A stretch of DNA of 64,000 nucleotides from contig NZ_QJKC01000003.1 of NCBI RefSeq assembly GCF_003202035.1, forward strand, positions 1 to 64,000, given 5' to 3'. The translations under genes were made by a program, and so were the position numbers. The DNA comes from Aquitalea magnusonii (GTDB lineage: Bacteria; Pseudomonadota; Gammaproteobacteria; Burkholderiales; Chromobacteriaceae). Below are positions 17,967 through 30,700 of the stretch, piece after piece. The notes beneath the pieces were generated by a model. The model was not told the origin of the DNA, did no database searches, and was given only the letters and a program-made list of their open reading frames with translations. Position 1 is the first letter of the stretch. Every line of letters begins with the position of its first letter.

Positions 17967-18107
17967 GACAGCAGCTGCAGTCTGGCCAGCCCGGACTGCT
18001 GTCGACCTGTCCGGCGGTGCTGCGGGCGGTGCGGTCCATCCTGGATGATGGCCGGCCCCCGCATGGCTCGCCACGCTGGCACCACCGCCGTGGTGCTGGC
18101 GGCTTTT
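17967..18107 (+). promoter_or_regulatory. Expression platform of the FMN riboswitch
   Basis: GACAGCAG (17967-17974) pairs with CTGCTGTC (17996-18003). Further on, GCACCAC-cgcc-GTGGTGC (18079-18096), flanked by CGCCA and TGGCG, is followed by CTTTT (18103-18107) and looks like an imperfect intrinsic terminator. Together they suggest transcriptional control in the 185-base stretch before ribB. This is inference from folding by eye. Confidence 0.45.
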
Positions 18108-18151
18108 CATGCCCTGAAACGTGTTTCTCAGACCTGATCGAGGACCGTTTC

Positions 18152-18808
18152 ATGCCTTACACCCAGCCTACCCAACTTTCTTCCCTGCCCCCGCGGCTGG
18201 CCGCCGCGTTGACCGCCTTGCGTCAAGGCCGGCCAGTGATTGTCAGCGATGATGACGACCGCGAAAACGAGGCCGACCTGATCCTGGCGGCCGACCGCTT
18301 GAGCCTGCCGGAAATGGCACGACTGATTCGCGATGGCAGCGGCATTGTCTGCCTGTGCCTGACTCCGGCTCATGCGGCAAGGCTGCAACTGCCGCCGATG
18401 GTGCCGGACAACCGCAGCCGCCATGGCACGGCCTTCACCGTCAGCATCGAAGCGGTGCATGGCGTGAGCACCGGGGTATCCGCTGCCGACCGCGTCACCA
18501 CCATTCGCGCCGCCATCGCTCCACTCGCCAAACCACAAGATCTGGCCCGCCCCGGCCATGTCTTTCCCTTGATCGCCCGCCCCGGTGGCGTGCTGGAGCG
18601 GCGCGGCCATACCGAAGCGGCCGTGGAGCTGGCCACGCTGGCGGGCTATAGCCCGGCAGGGGTGTTGTGCGAGCTGATGAACCCGGATGGCAGCATGATG
18701 CGCGGTGCACAGCTGCAGGCCTATGCTGCCTTGCACCAGCTGCCCATGCTGACGGTGGCGGAACTGGCACAGTGGCGACAGCAGCAAGCCGAAGCCGTCT
18801 GCGCCTGA
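18152..18808 (+). CDS. ribB: 3,4-dihydroxy-2-butanone 4-phosphate synthase
   Basis: RibB converts ribulose 5-phosphate to the four-carbon precursor of riboflavin. The 218-residue protein is a single-domain RibB without the GTP cyclohydrolase II half found in RibBA. The metal/substrate motif [31 protein letters not shown] and [22 protein letters not shown] are all present. GAGGA lies seven bases before ATG 18152. It is monocistronic, preceded by the FMN riboswitch and closed by a 16-bp palindromic terminator. A stand-alone riboswitch-controlled ribB beside a larger rib operon elsewhere is a common proteobacterial arrangement. Confidence 0.95.
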   Translation: MPYTQPTQLSSLPPRLAAALTALRQGRPVIVSDDDDRENEADLILAADRLSLPEMARLIRDGSGIVCLCLTPAHAARLQLPPMVPDNRSRHGTAFTVSIEAVHGVSTGVSAADRVTTIRAAIAPLAKPQDLARPGHVFPLIARPGGVLERRGHTEAAVELATLAGYSPAGVLCELMNPDGSMMRGAQLQAYAALHQLPMLTVAELAQWRQQQAEAVCA

Positions 18809-18838
18809 CGCCTGCTTTGCCGGCCGTGGCGTGACAGC

Positions 18839-18870
18839 AACAAGGCCAGCGGCATGCCGCTGGCCTTGTT
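18839..18870. terminator. Bidirectional terminator between ribB and ruvA
   Basis: A perfect 32-base palindrome (16 bases each way) with feet AACAAGG and CCTTGTT stands between converging genes. Confidence 0.85.
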
Positions 18871-18902
18871 CATTGCCGCTTGCCCAGAGATGGCAGCAGC
18901 CA

Positions 18903-19496
18903 CTAGCCCTTCATCAGGTTCTTCAGCGCCAGCCGCACCCCGTCACTCACCGTCACCTCCGCCGGCAAGCCCTTGGTGGCGGCAGCGGCTTCCTTGTCGT
19001 TGTAACCCAGTGCCAGCAGCGCATTGACGATATCGCTCTTGTCGTCCGGCGTGGCGGCAAAGGGCAGGCCGCCCGGCACCGCCAGATTGCTGCCGGTGGC
19101 CAGCTTGCCGCGCAGCTCCAGCACCAGCCGTTCGGCGGTTTTCTTGCCGATGCCCGGCACCGAGGACAGGCGCTTGAGGTCTTCACTGGCAATCGCCACC
19201 GCCAGCTCATCGGCGGTCATGCCGGAGAGCACCGCCAGGGCGATCTTGGCACCGATGCCACTGACCTTGATCAGCTGGCGGAAGGTTTCGCGCTCCTCCT
19301 TGCTGGCAAAGCCATACAGCAGGTGGGCATCCTCACGCACCACCAGATGCGTGAACAAAGTGGTTTTCTGGCCCAGCGCCGGTAGCTGGTAAAAGGTGGT
19401 CATCGGCACATCCACTTCGTAGCCGACACCGTTGACATCCACTACCACTTGCGGCGGCAGTTTTTCGATGAGATTGCCGCTGAGGCGTCCGATCAT
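18903..19496 (-). CDS. ruvA: Holliday junction DNA-binding protein RuvA
   Basis: RuvA binds four-way junctions and loads RuvB. The 197-residue protein has the OB-fold domain I ([12 protein letters not shown] ... VNGVGYEV), two helix-hairpin-helix motifs ([18 protein letters not shown] and [19 protein letters not shown]) and the flexible RuvB-binding domain III after about residue 148. It is 30 bases downstream of the prenyltransferase gene. Confidence 0.96.
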   Translation of the reverse strand: MIGRLSGNLIEKLPPQVVVDVNGVGYEVDVPMTTFYQLPALGQKTTLFTHLVVREDAHLLYGFASKEERETFRQLIKVSGIGAKIALAVLSGMTADELAVAIASEDLKRLSSVPGIGKKTAERLVLELRGKLATGSNLAVPGGLPFAATPDDKSDIVNALLALGYNDKEAAAATKGLPAEVTVSDGVRLALKNLMKG

Positions 19497-19526
19497 GGGG
19501 GTGATTCTCCAGGGATATGCCGCCGC

Positions 19527-20474
19527 TCAGCCCAGCAGCAAAGCCAGGGCCAGCAGCAGCGGAAACAGATTGGCCGCCATGATGGTGGCAATGATGGCCG
19601 GGCGCAAGCGTGCCGGCTCGGCGGCACGCCGCCACAGCTGCAACGCGGCAAACCCGGACAGCGGCAGGCTAAGCAAGCCCAGCAAGGCAGACGGCGGCAA
19701 TAGCGCCCGCCACACCAGCCAGCCGAGCAGGGCATAGGCCAGCCAGGCCAGCACGCCGTAAACAGCGCGAGCCCGCTGCAGCGGCAAACGTGCCACCCAG
19801 TGCCACTTGCCGGCCAGCTGGTCTGCCGTACGGTCGGGAAACTGGTTGATATACAACAGCAGGCTGGTGAGGATGGCAAAGGGCAGGCTGGCCCACAGCA
19901 CAGGCAGCTGCCCTTGTCCGGCCAGCAATACCACCATGCCTTGCGGCAGCAACAGAAAACACAGCAATACGCTCAACTCACCCAGGCCCCGGCTGTTCAG
20001 CCGCAAGGGCGGTGCCGAATAGCCCCAGCCCAGCACCACGCCGGCCAGGCCGATCAGCAACAAGGGCCAACCACGCAGGCTGACCAGATACAGGCCGCCC
20101 AGCACCACCAGTGCAAACAGGCCATAGGCCAGCCCCTGCATCTGTCCGGCACTGAGCACGCCGTTCTGGATAAAGCGGCTACCACCGGTAAACGGAAACA
20201 GCCGCGCGGTATTGGCGGCATCCGTGCCATTGTGGTGGTCGGCCACATCATTGATGACATTGACGGCGGCATGGGTGAGCAAGGCCAGCAGCAGGCCCAG
20301 CAGCGCCAGCAGCCCGTTTTGCCGCAAGGCTGGCCAGCCACTGCCGGCCACACCCAGCACGACGCCGGCCAGGGTAATGCTGAGAAAAGCCGGCCGGGTG
20401 GCCAGCCACCAGCGCGCCGGATGCTGGGCCAGCACCGCAGCGCTGGGTTCGACACTGACAGGACTCTGCGACAT
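19527..20474 (-). CDS. UbiA-family prenyltransferase, MenA-like
   Basis: A 315-residue polytopic membrane prenyltransferase with about eight or nine helices. Two Asp-rich Mg/diphosphate motifs are visible: NDVADHHNGTD at about residue 75 and NQFPDRTADQLAGK at about 210. Their spacing and the DxxxDxxAGK form are closer to MenA (1,4-dihydroxy-2-naphthoate prenyltransferase) than to UbiA (4-hydroxybenzoate). The ATG at 20474 has GTGGAG before it and is preferred over a GTG 12 bases upstream. It sits between ruvC and ruvA with no quinone genes nearby, so the acceptor is uncertain. Confidence 0.8.
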   Translation of the reverse strand: MSQSPVSVEPSAAVLAQHPARWWLATRPAFLSITLAGVVLGVAGSGWPALRQNGLLALLGLLLALLTHAAVNVINDVADHHNGTDAANTARLFPFTGGSRFIQNGVLSAGQMQGLAYGLFALVVLGGLYLVSLRGWPLLLIGLAGVVLGWGYSAPPLRLNSRGLGELSVLLCFLLLPQGMVVLLAGQGQLPVLWASLPFAILTSLLLYINQFPDRTADQLAGKWHWVARLPLQRARAVYGVLAWLAYALLGWLVWRALLPPSALLGLLSLPLSGFAALQLWRRAAEPARLRPAIIATIMAANLFPLLLALALLLG

Positions 20475-20562
20475 GAAGCGCTCCACTTGCGAATGACCAG
20501 AGCATAGCGCGAACAGCCGTTACCAGGGCCTGCGTCAGCACAAGTAAAGCGGCCAAAGGGCG

Positions 20563-22830
<2,268 letters not shown>

Positions 22831-22892
22831 GTCGGTTCGTCACGATGCTGATAGAATCGTCTGATTTTAACCTGCCCACCTGCCCACACGAT

Positions 22893-25205
22893 ATGGCTTT
22901 GTGCATGCTCAAACTGCAGCCCACGAGAATGACCCTGGCCCTGGCAGCCGCTTTTTCGGTTTCTGCTGCCCAGGCTGATGATATTGCGCCGCAGGCGCTC
23001 ACCACGGTGCCCGCCGCCCAGGGCCAGACCCATGTCACGGCCAACCACATGGACGGGCAGATGCAGGACAAGCTCAAGGCCAGCGGTGATGTGGTGGTCA
23101 TCCATGACAACCAGACCCTGGAAGCCGACTGGCTGGACTATTACCAGCAGCAAAATCGCGTCAAGGCCGGTGACCACTTCCGCCTGACGCGCGACAAAGA
23201 CGTCATCACCGGCACCACCCTGGATTACTGGATGGACGAGCATACCGGCTCGGCCCAGCAAGCTTCCTTCCAGATGGGCAGCCCGGACACCCAGAACAAA
23301 GCCGGCGGCAGCAAACGCAGCCTGGCCAAAGCCGGCATTGCCTTTCGCGGCGATGGCAGCGAAGTGCAATTCACCGGCCCGGACCAGTACCGCCTGCTCA
23401 ACAGCAGGGTCAACTCCTGCGTGGTGGGCGATGACTCCTGGTATCTGAAATCCTCCACGCTGGACCTGAACTACGCCACCAATATTGGCGTTGCCCGCAA
23501 TGCCCGGCTGGAATTCCAGGGCCTGCCGATTCTCTACACCCCGTGGATCGATTTCCCGCTGGATGGCAGCCGCAAGTCCGGCCTGCTGGCGCCGACCTTC
23601 CGCTCCGGCAGCAACGGCTTCGACCTGGCACTGCCCTACTACTGGAACATCGCCCCCAATTACGATGCCACCATCACGCCGCACATCAATCTCAAGCACG
23701 GCACCATGGTGGCTGGCGAGTTCCGCTATCTGGAGCCGGATTTCTCCGGCAGCATCTATACCGAGCAGCTGCGCAATGACAAGCTGACCCATACCGACCG
23801 CTATGCCTGGTACGCCACGCACAAGCAGACGGTAATACCGGGCCTGACCTTCGGCTACGACTACAACTACGTTTCCGATGTCAATTACTTCACCGACTTC
23901 GGCGACCGCACCCTGACTGCCACCAACGTCAACCTGCTGCGCCAGGCCTGGACCAAGTACAGCACCAGTTGGCAAGGGGGCAGCCTGGAAACCATGCTGC
24001 GTGCCCAGCGCTACCAGACGCTGGAAGATCCGATCATCCCGGCCGACCAGCCCTATGCGCGGCTGCCGCAGATCACCCTGACCGCCAACCAGAAGCTGCC
24101 GGACGGTTTCAGCTTCAACCTGCAGGGCGATCTCACCCGCTTCTCCCACCCCACGCTGCAGACCGGTGACCGCTTTGTCGCCTATCCCAGCGTGAGCTGG
24201 GCCTTCGAGCGCAGCTGGGGCTTCATCAAGCCGAAATTCGGTGTCAACTACACCAGCTATTCACTGAATGCGCTGGGCAGCGATAACACGCCGGGCAGCA
24301 ACATCACCCGCACCCTGCCCATCTTCAGCACCGACTCCGGCCTGTACTTCGAGCGCGATACCAGCTTCCATGGCAGTGATTATGTGGAAACCCTGGAACC
24401 ACGCCTGTTTTACGTTTACATCCCGGCCAAGGACCAGAGCAATATTCCCAACTTCGACAGCTCGGAAAACGACTTCAACTTCGCCCAGCTGTTCTCGGAA
24501 AACCGCTTTTCCGGCTGGGACCGCATCAATGCCGCCAACCAGCTGACCGCGGCCCTCACCAGCCGCCTGATCAGCAGCGAAACCGGTATCGAGCGCCTGC
24601 GCCTGATGCTGGGCCAGCGCTATTACTTCAAGAACGAAGACACCTCGCTGTACGGCAACCAGATCACCCTGCAAAACAATAGCAAGGGCTTGCTGGGCAG
24701 CCTGGGCGGCGATCTGACCCAGGCCTGGCGCCTGGACAGCTCCTATGAGTACAACCAGGACCTGGCCAAGACCCAGCGTTACAACCTGCAAGTACGCTAC
24801 AACCCGGCACCCGGCAAAACCGTCAGCCTGCGCTACCGCTATGGCCGTTACGAACAGATCGGCGATACCACGCAATATGGCCCCTTGCGCCAGATCGACC
24901 TGGGCGTGCAATGGCCCATCGCCCGCCAGTGGTATGCCGTGGCACGGGAAAACTACTCGCTGATCGACAACAAGCCGCTTGAGCATCTGCTCGGGGTGGA
25001 GTACAACGACGGCTGCTGGACCACGCGCGTCGTGCTGAAACGTGACGCCTCGCTGGCGACCACCATTACTTCCGCCACTACACATACCGGTGTATTTTTC
25101 CAGCTGGAACTGCGCGGTCTGGGCGGTTTGGGCAGTAATCCCACTTCCGAACTGAAACTGGCGATTCCGGGCTACTCCAATATTTCCGACATCCGATCCA
25201 ATTGA
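22893..25205 (+). CDS. lptD: LPS-assembly outer-membrane protein LptD
   Basis: LptD is the outer-membrane barrel that inserts lipopolysaccharide with LptE. The 770-residue protein has a signal peptide ending near SAAQA-DD, an OstA/LptA-like periplasmic jellyroll (about residues 45-190) and a beta-barrel of about 550 residues rich in alternating aromatic strands. Only two cysteines remain after processing, about residues 175 and 707, enough for a single disulfide linking the two domains; E. coli has four. The start is either ATG 22893 or ATG 22905. A -10-like TAGAAT is at 22852-22857. It is followed by surA three bases later. Confidence 0.95.
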   Translation: MALCMLKLQPTRMTLALAAAFSVSAAQADDIAPQALTTVPAAQGQTHVTANHMDGQMQDKLKASGDVVVIHDNQTLEADWLDYYQQQNRVKAGDHFRLTRDKDVITGTTLDYWMDEHTGSAQQASFQMGSPDTQNKAGGSKRSLAKAGIAFRGDGSEVQFTGPDQYRLLNSRVNSCVVGDDSWYLKSSTLDLNYATNIGVARNARLEFQGLPILYTPWIDFPLDGSRKSGLLAPTFRSGSNGFDLALPYYWNIAPNYDATITPHINLKHGTMVAGEFRYLEPDFSGSIYTEQLRNDKLTHTDRYAWYATHKQTVIPGLTFGYDYNYVSDVNYFTDFGDRTLTATNVNLLRQAWTKYSTSWQGGSLETMLRAQRYQTLEDPIIPADQPYARLPQITLTANQKLPDGFSFNLQGDLTRFSHPTLQTGDRFVAYPSVSWAFERSWGFIKPKFGVNYTSYSLNALGSDNTPGSNITRTLPIFSTDSGLYFERDTSFHGSDYVETLEPRLFYVYIPAKDQSNIPNFDSSENDFNFAQLFSENRFSGWDRINAANQLTAALTSRLISSETGIERLRLMLGQRYYFKNEDTSLYGNQITLQNNSKGLLGSLGGDLTQAWRLDSSYEYNQDLAKTQRYNLQVRYNPAPGKTVSLRYRYGRYEQIGDTTQYGPLRQIDLGVQWPIARQWYAVARENYSLIDNKPLEHLLGVEYNDGCWTTRVVLKRDASLATTITSATTHTGVFFQLELRGLGGLGSNPTSELKLAIPGYSNISDIRSN

Positions 25206-25207
25206 CC

Positions 25208-26497
25208 ATGAAAAAAACCCTGCTTGCCCTGTTGATCGCAACCTTTGTCCAGACGACCCATGCGGCGCCGGCGTCCCCGGTCAACGAAATGGATCGCATC
25301 GTGGCCGTGGTCAACAAGACCGTCATCACCAATATCGACCTGCAAAACCGCATCGATGCCACCATCCAGCAACTCAAGGGGCAGAACGTCACCCCGCCGG
25401 CACGCGACATCCTGGCACGCCAGGTGCTGGAGCAGATGATTACCGAACAGGTGCAAATGGAGTACGCCAGCAGCAATGGCATGCGCGTGGACGAGCATGA
25501 TCTGGACCAGGCCATCGCCGATCTGGCCAAGCAGAACAAGCTGGATGTCAAAGGCCTGCAGGCACAGCTGGCCAAGGAAGGCGTGCCGTTTGAGCGCTTC
25601 CGCGAAGAAATCCGCCGCGAAATCGTGCTGGCACGGCTGAAAAACAATGAAATCGGCTCGCGCATCAATGTCACCGACAGCGAAGTGGACCAGGTGCTGA
25701 AAAGCGCACAAAGCGCCAACCGCAGCGAATACCACCTGGCCACCATCCTGATCAGCACGCCCGAGCGCGCCGATGCCAAACAGCTGGACAACCTGTCGGC
25801 CAAGGCCAACAAGGCATTGGGCGAACTGAACGACAAGCAGCCCTTTGCCAAGGTAGCCGCCAGTTACTCCGATGCACCCAATGGCATCAAGGGGGGGGAT
25901 CTGGGCTGGCGTCCGGCAGCCACGCTGCCGCCGGAATTCGTCTCCATGCTGGATCAGCTGAATCCCGGCCAGCATACCGGGGTCATCCGCACCGCCCAGG
26001 GCTTCATGATTTTCCAGCTGATTGAAAAGCGCAGCGGCAACCAGCCGCTGGTGGTGGAGCAATACCACACCTCGCACATCCTGATCCGCACCAACGAGGC
26101 GGTATCCGAGGCCGATGCCAAAAGCCGCATCCTGCAGATTCGCGACCGCATTCTGCGCGGCGCCAAGTTCTCCGAAATGGCCAAGCTCTATTCCGAAGAC
26201 GGCAGCAATGTCAAAGGCGGCGATCTGGGCTGGGTGAACAAGGGCGACATGGTGCCGGAATTTGAAAAGGCCATGCTGGCCCTGCCGGTGGGCACGGTGT
26301 CCGAGCCGGTACGCAGTCCCTTTGGCTGGCATCTGATCCTGGTGGAAGCCACCCGCAACCAGGACGTATCGGCCGACCGCGAACGCCAGACCATCAAACA
26401 GCAGCTGCGCCTGCGCAAGCTGGACCAGGCTTATCTGGACTGGGTACGCCAGCTGCGCGACTCCGCCTTTGTTGAAGAACGTCTGGACGACAAGTAA
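25208..26497 (+). CDS. surA: Periplasmic chaperone and peptidyl-prolyl isomerase SurA
   Basis: SurA escorts outer-membrane proteins, LptD among them, through the periplasm. The 429-residue protein has a signal peptide (MKKTLLALLIATFVQTTHA), the N-terminal chaperone module, and two parvulin domains at about residues 170-270 and 283-380, each with the GGDLGW motif. The ATG at 25208 is chosen; a TTG two codons earlier overlaps the lptD stop. Operon order lptD-surA-pdxA is conserved across proteobacteria. Confidence 0.96.
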   Translation: MKKTLLALLIATFVQTTHAAPASPVNEMDRIVAVVNKTVITNIDLQNRIDATIQQLKGQNVTPPARDILARQVLEQMITEQVQMEYASSNGMRVDEHDLDQAIADLAKQNKLDVKGLQAQLAKEGVPFERFREEIRREIVLARLKNNEIGSRINVTDSEVDQVLKSAQSANRSEYHLATILISTPERADAKQLDNLSAKANKALGELNDKQPFAKVAASYSDAPNGIKGGDLGWRPAATLPPEFVSMLDQLNPGQHTGVIRTAQGFMIFQLIEKRSGNQPLVVEQYHTSHILIRTNEAVSEADAKSRILQIRDRILRGAKFSEMAKLYSEDGSNVKGGDLGWVNKGDMVPEFEKAMLALPVGTVSEPVRSPFGWHLILVEATRNQDVSADRERQTIKQQLRLRKLDQAYLDWVRQLRDSAFVEERLDDK

Positions 26498-26500
26498 GCC

Positions 26501-27490
26501 ATGGCTGCCCCCCGCCCCCTGCTGGCCGTCACCGCTGGCGAGCCAGCCGGCATCGGCCCGGATCTGGTCCTGCAACTGGCAGAGCCGCATGACGGCGCCC
26601 GGCGGGTCATCATTGCCGACCTCTCGCTATTGCAGCAGCGTGCGGCACAGCTGGGCCTGACTGCCCTGCGCTTTCAGCCCTACCAGCCGGGGCAGGCAGC
26701 GGCTGCGCCCGGCGTACTGGAAGTGCTGCATGTCCCGCTGGCCGCCGCAGTCACGCCCGGTCAGCTGGATCCGGCCAATGCCCGCTATGTGCTGAATACC
26801 CTGGATGTGGCGATAGCCGGCTGCCTGTCCGGCGAGTTTGCCGCCATGGTCACCGCACCGGTACACAAGGGGGTGATCAACGATGCCGGCGTGCCCTTCA
26901 GCGGTCATACCGAATATCTGGCCGAGCACACCGGCACGCCGCGGGTCGTGATGATGCTGGCCGGTGCCGGCATGCGGGTGGCGCTGGTCACCACCCATCT
27001 GCCGCTGCGCGCGGTGGCCGATGCCATTACCAGACCGGAACTGGAAGCGGTCATCCGCATCCTGCATGCCGATCTGCAGCACAAATTCGGCCTGCCCGCC
27101 CCGCGCATCCTGGTGGCGGGCCTCAACCCGCATGCCGGCGAGTCCGGCCACATGGGGCGTGAGGAAATCGACATCATCGAACCGGTATTGCAACAGTTGC
27201 GCGCCGAAGGCATGCAGCTGCTTGGCCCGCTGCCTGCCGATACCCTGTTCAATCCCGACAAGCTGGCTACAGCGGATGCCGTACTGGCCATGTACCACGA
27301 CCAGGGCCTGCCGGTGCTGAAATACGCCAGCTTTGGTGCCGGCATCAACATCACGCTGGGCCTGCCCATCATCCGCACCTCGGTGGATCACGGTACGGCG
27401 CTGGACCTGGCTGGCAGCGGCCGCGCCGATCCGGGCAGCCTGTTTGAAGCCGTCAAGCTCGCCGAGCAACTGGCACAGCACCGGTCATGA
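26501..27490 (+). CDS. pdxA: 4-hydroxythreonine-4-phosphate dehydrogenase
   Basis: PdxA oxidises 4-phosphohydroxy-L-threonine in the DXP-independent-start, E. coli-type route to pyridoxal phosphate. The 329-residue protein begins with [14 protein letters not shown], has metal-binding [24 protein letters not shown] and [12 protein letters not shown]. It starts three bases after surA. In E. coli rsmA (ksgA) follows; here an intrinsic terminator ends the operon. Confidence 0.96.
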   Translation: MAAPRPLLAVTAGEPAGIGPDLVLQLAEPHDGARRVIIADLSLLQQRAAQLGLTALRFQPYQPGQAAAAPGVLEVLHVPLAAAVTPGQLDPANARYVLNTLDVAIAGCLSGEFAAMVTAPVHKGVINDAGVPFSGHTEYLAEHTGTPRVVMMLAGAGMRVALVTTHLPLRAVADAITRPELEAVIRILHADLQHKFGLPAPRILVAGLNPHAGESGHMGREEIDIIEPVLQQLRAEGMQLLGPLPADTLFNPDKLATADAVLAMYHDQGLPVLKYASFGAGINITLGLPIIRTSVDHGTALDLAGSGRADPGSLFEAVKLAEQLAQHRS

Positions 27491-27510
27491 CTGCGCATGC
27501 CGTCCACTGC

Positions 27511-27540
27511 AGCCCCTGTTGATAACAGGGGCTTTTCCTT
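27511..27540 (+). terminator. Terminator of the lptD-surA-pdxA operon
   Basis: A 10-bp stem AGCCCCTGTT (27511-27520) with 27524-27533 is followed by TTTCCTTTTG. Confidence 0.85.
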
Positions 27541-27709
27541 TTGCGGCCAAGGCTTTAGCACATCACCGCCAATATTGTCCGACAACATCCAATTTACCCG
27601 GTTATCTTCACGTCAAAATGAGAAAATGACGCATGCGGCATTTTTCGCAACGCAGCAATTGGGCTAAACTAGCCGGTAATATATTCAAACAATTACTGCA
27701 GCACGGACC

Positions 27710-30700
27710 ATGACCACCAGCAACCAGCAGCGTCTTCGCGAGATACCTTACAACTACACATCGTATTCGGACCGGGAAATCTTCATCCGGCTTCTGGGCG
27801 AGCCCATGTGGGCACTGCTGGAAGAGTTGCGCAGCGAGCGCAAGACCGGACGCTCCGCCCGCATGCTGTTCGAGGTGCTGGGTGACATCTGGGTGGTGGA
27901 TCGCAACCCCTACCTGGTGGACGACCTGCTGGACAATCCCAAGCGCCTGTCGGCGCTGGTCGAGGCCATGCACCACCGCCTGCAGGAAGTGGAAAAGCGC
28001 CGCGAGGGCAATGACAAGGTGGGCCGGCTGATCGCCGCCGCCCGCGAGGCGGTGGACCGCTTCGCCCAGCAGTTTGCCGAAACCCGCGAGCTGCGCCAGG
28101 CCATCCTGAAAAAACTGTCGCGCCATACCCGCAAGGACAACATCCTGTTCGACGGCCTGGCCCGCGTGTCGCATGTGACCGACGCCACTGACTGGCGCGT
28201 CGAATACCCCTTTGTGGTGCTGTCGCCGGATACCGAAGAAGAAATCGCCCCGCTGGTGCGTGCGCTGATCGAGCTGGAACTGACCATCATCCCGCGCGGT
28301 GGTGGCACCGGCTACACCGGCGGTGCCGTGCCGCTGGATCGCCGCAGTGCGGTGATCAACACCGAAAAGCTGGTACAGCACAATGGCGTGGAATACATCA
28401 GCCTGCCTGGCCTGGACGGCGAACGCGCCACCATCCAGTGCGGTGCCGGCGTAGTCACCGCCCGAGTGTCGGAAGCCGCCAGTGCCGCCGGTCTGGTGTT
28501 TGCCGTTGATCCGACCTCGGCTGAAGCCTCCTGTATCGGCGGCAACGTCGCCATGAATGCCGGCGGCAAGAAAGCCGTGCTGTGGGGCACCGCGCTGGAC
28601 AACCTGGCCAGCTGGAAAATGGTGGATACCGATGGCAACTGGATGTTCATCGAACGCCTGGCCCACAACTACGGCAAGATTCACGACATCGATGTCGCCA
28701 GCTTCCGCATCACCCGCTACAAGGACGACGACAAGACCATCCTGTCCACAGAGCAGCTGGACATCCCCGGCCCGTCCTTCCGCAAGGTTGGCCTGGGCAA
28801 GGACGTGACCGACAAATTCCTGTCCGGCCTGCCCGGCGTGCAGAAGGAAGGCACCGACGGCATCATCACCAGCGCACGCTTCGTGCTGCACAAGATGCCG
28901 GCGCATACCCGCACCGTGTGCCTGGAATTTTTCGGCACGGTCGCCCAGGCCACGCCGGCCATCGTGGAAATCACCGACTACTTCAAGCCGGATGGCGCCG
29001 GCTACAAGGCCGGTGTGCAACTGGCCGGCCTGGAACACCTCGACTGGCGCTATGTCCGCGCCGTGGGCTATGCCACCAAGGCCAAGAGCAAGGGCCGGCC
29101 CAAGATGGTGCTGATTGCCGACATCGTCTCCAACGATGAAAACGCCGTGGCCGAAGCCGCCAGCCAGGTGGTGCGCTATGCCAATGCCCGTACCGGCGAA
29201 GGCTTTATCGCCGTCACCGCCGAGGCGCGCAAGAAATTCTGGCTGGACCGTTCGCGCACTGCCGCCATCGCCCGCCACACCAATGCCTTCAAGATCAACG
29301 AAGACGTGGTGATTCCGCTGCCGCGTCTGGGCGACTACTCCGACGGCATCGAACGCATCAATATCGAGCTGTCGGTGGCCAACAAGCTGCGCCTGCTGGA
29401 CACCCTCACCGAATACTTCCATGGCCGCCTGCCGGTGGATACCGAAGGCGGTGCCGTTTCCGCCGACGAAATCATCGGCGAGCGCCGCGGCACCGCGCTG
29501 GAGCTGATTGCCACGCTGCGCCAGCGCTGGCAGTGGCTGCTGGACAATCTGGACGCACCGTTTGCCCAGTACCGCGCACAATGGCCCGATGCACCGCTGG
29601 TGGATGCCAATGCCACGCCGGCCACCCTGTTTATCGCCATGCGCGACTTCCAGCTGCGCGTCAGCTGGAAAGACGAACTGCTGAACGATCTGGAAAGCCT
29701 GTTCTCCGGCAAGGCCGATGCCCCCATCCTGGATGCCGTGCATGCCCTGCACCAGAAGGTGCTGCGCGGTCGCGTATTCGTGGCGCTGCACATGCACGCC
29801 GGCGACGGCAATGTGCATACCAACCTGCCGGTCAACTCCGACGACTACGACATGCTGCAAACCGCGCACAAGGCCGTGGCGCGCATCATGGAGCTGGCCC
29901 GCAGCCTGAACGGCGTGATTTCCGGTGAGCACGGCATTGGCATCACCAAGCTGGAATTCCTCACCGAAGAGGAAATCGCCCCCTTCCGTGCCTACAAGCA
30001 GCGCATCGACCCCAAGGGCCATTTCAACAAGGGCAAGCTGCTGCCGGGTGCCGACCTGACCATGGCCTACACCCCGTCCTTCGAATTGCTGGGCGCGGAA
30101 TCGCTGATTCTGGAACAGTCCGACATCGGCAGCATTTCCAACAGCGTCAAGGACTGCCTGCGCTGCGGCAAGTGCAAGCCGGTGTGCTCCACCCACGTGC
30201 CGCGTGCCAACCTGCTGTACAGCCCGCGTAACAAGATTCTCGGCGTCGGCCTGCTGACCGAGGCCTTCCTCTACGAGGAACAGACCCGCCGTGGCGTCAG
30301 CCTCAAGCATTTTGACGAGCTGTCCGATGTGGCCGACCACTGCACGGTGTGCCACCGCTGCGTGAAGCCCTGCCCGGTGAAGATCGACTTCGGCGATGTG
30401 TCGGTCGCCATGCGCAATTTCCTGCGCAAGACCGGCAACAAGCGCTTCAACCCCGGCACCGCGCTGGGCATGGCCTTCCTCACCGTCAAGGACCCGTCCA
30501 CCATCAAGGCCATTCGTGGCGGCCTGGTCGGCTTTGCCTACAAGGCCCAGCGCCTGGGCTACAGCGTGGGCAAGAAGCTGCACCTGACCAGCGCCCAGAC
30601 CAAGCAACCGCCGTCCACCGTGGGCAAGGCAGCGATCAAGGAACAGGTCATCCACTTCATCAACAAGCCGATGCCCGGTGGCCTGCCCAAGAAAACCGCC

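Noticed and set aside
17977-18003. The first hairpin after the FMN aptamer as a complete terminator
   Set aside because: No T run follows it; it was kept only as part of a possible expression platform.
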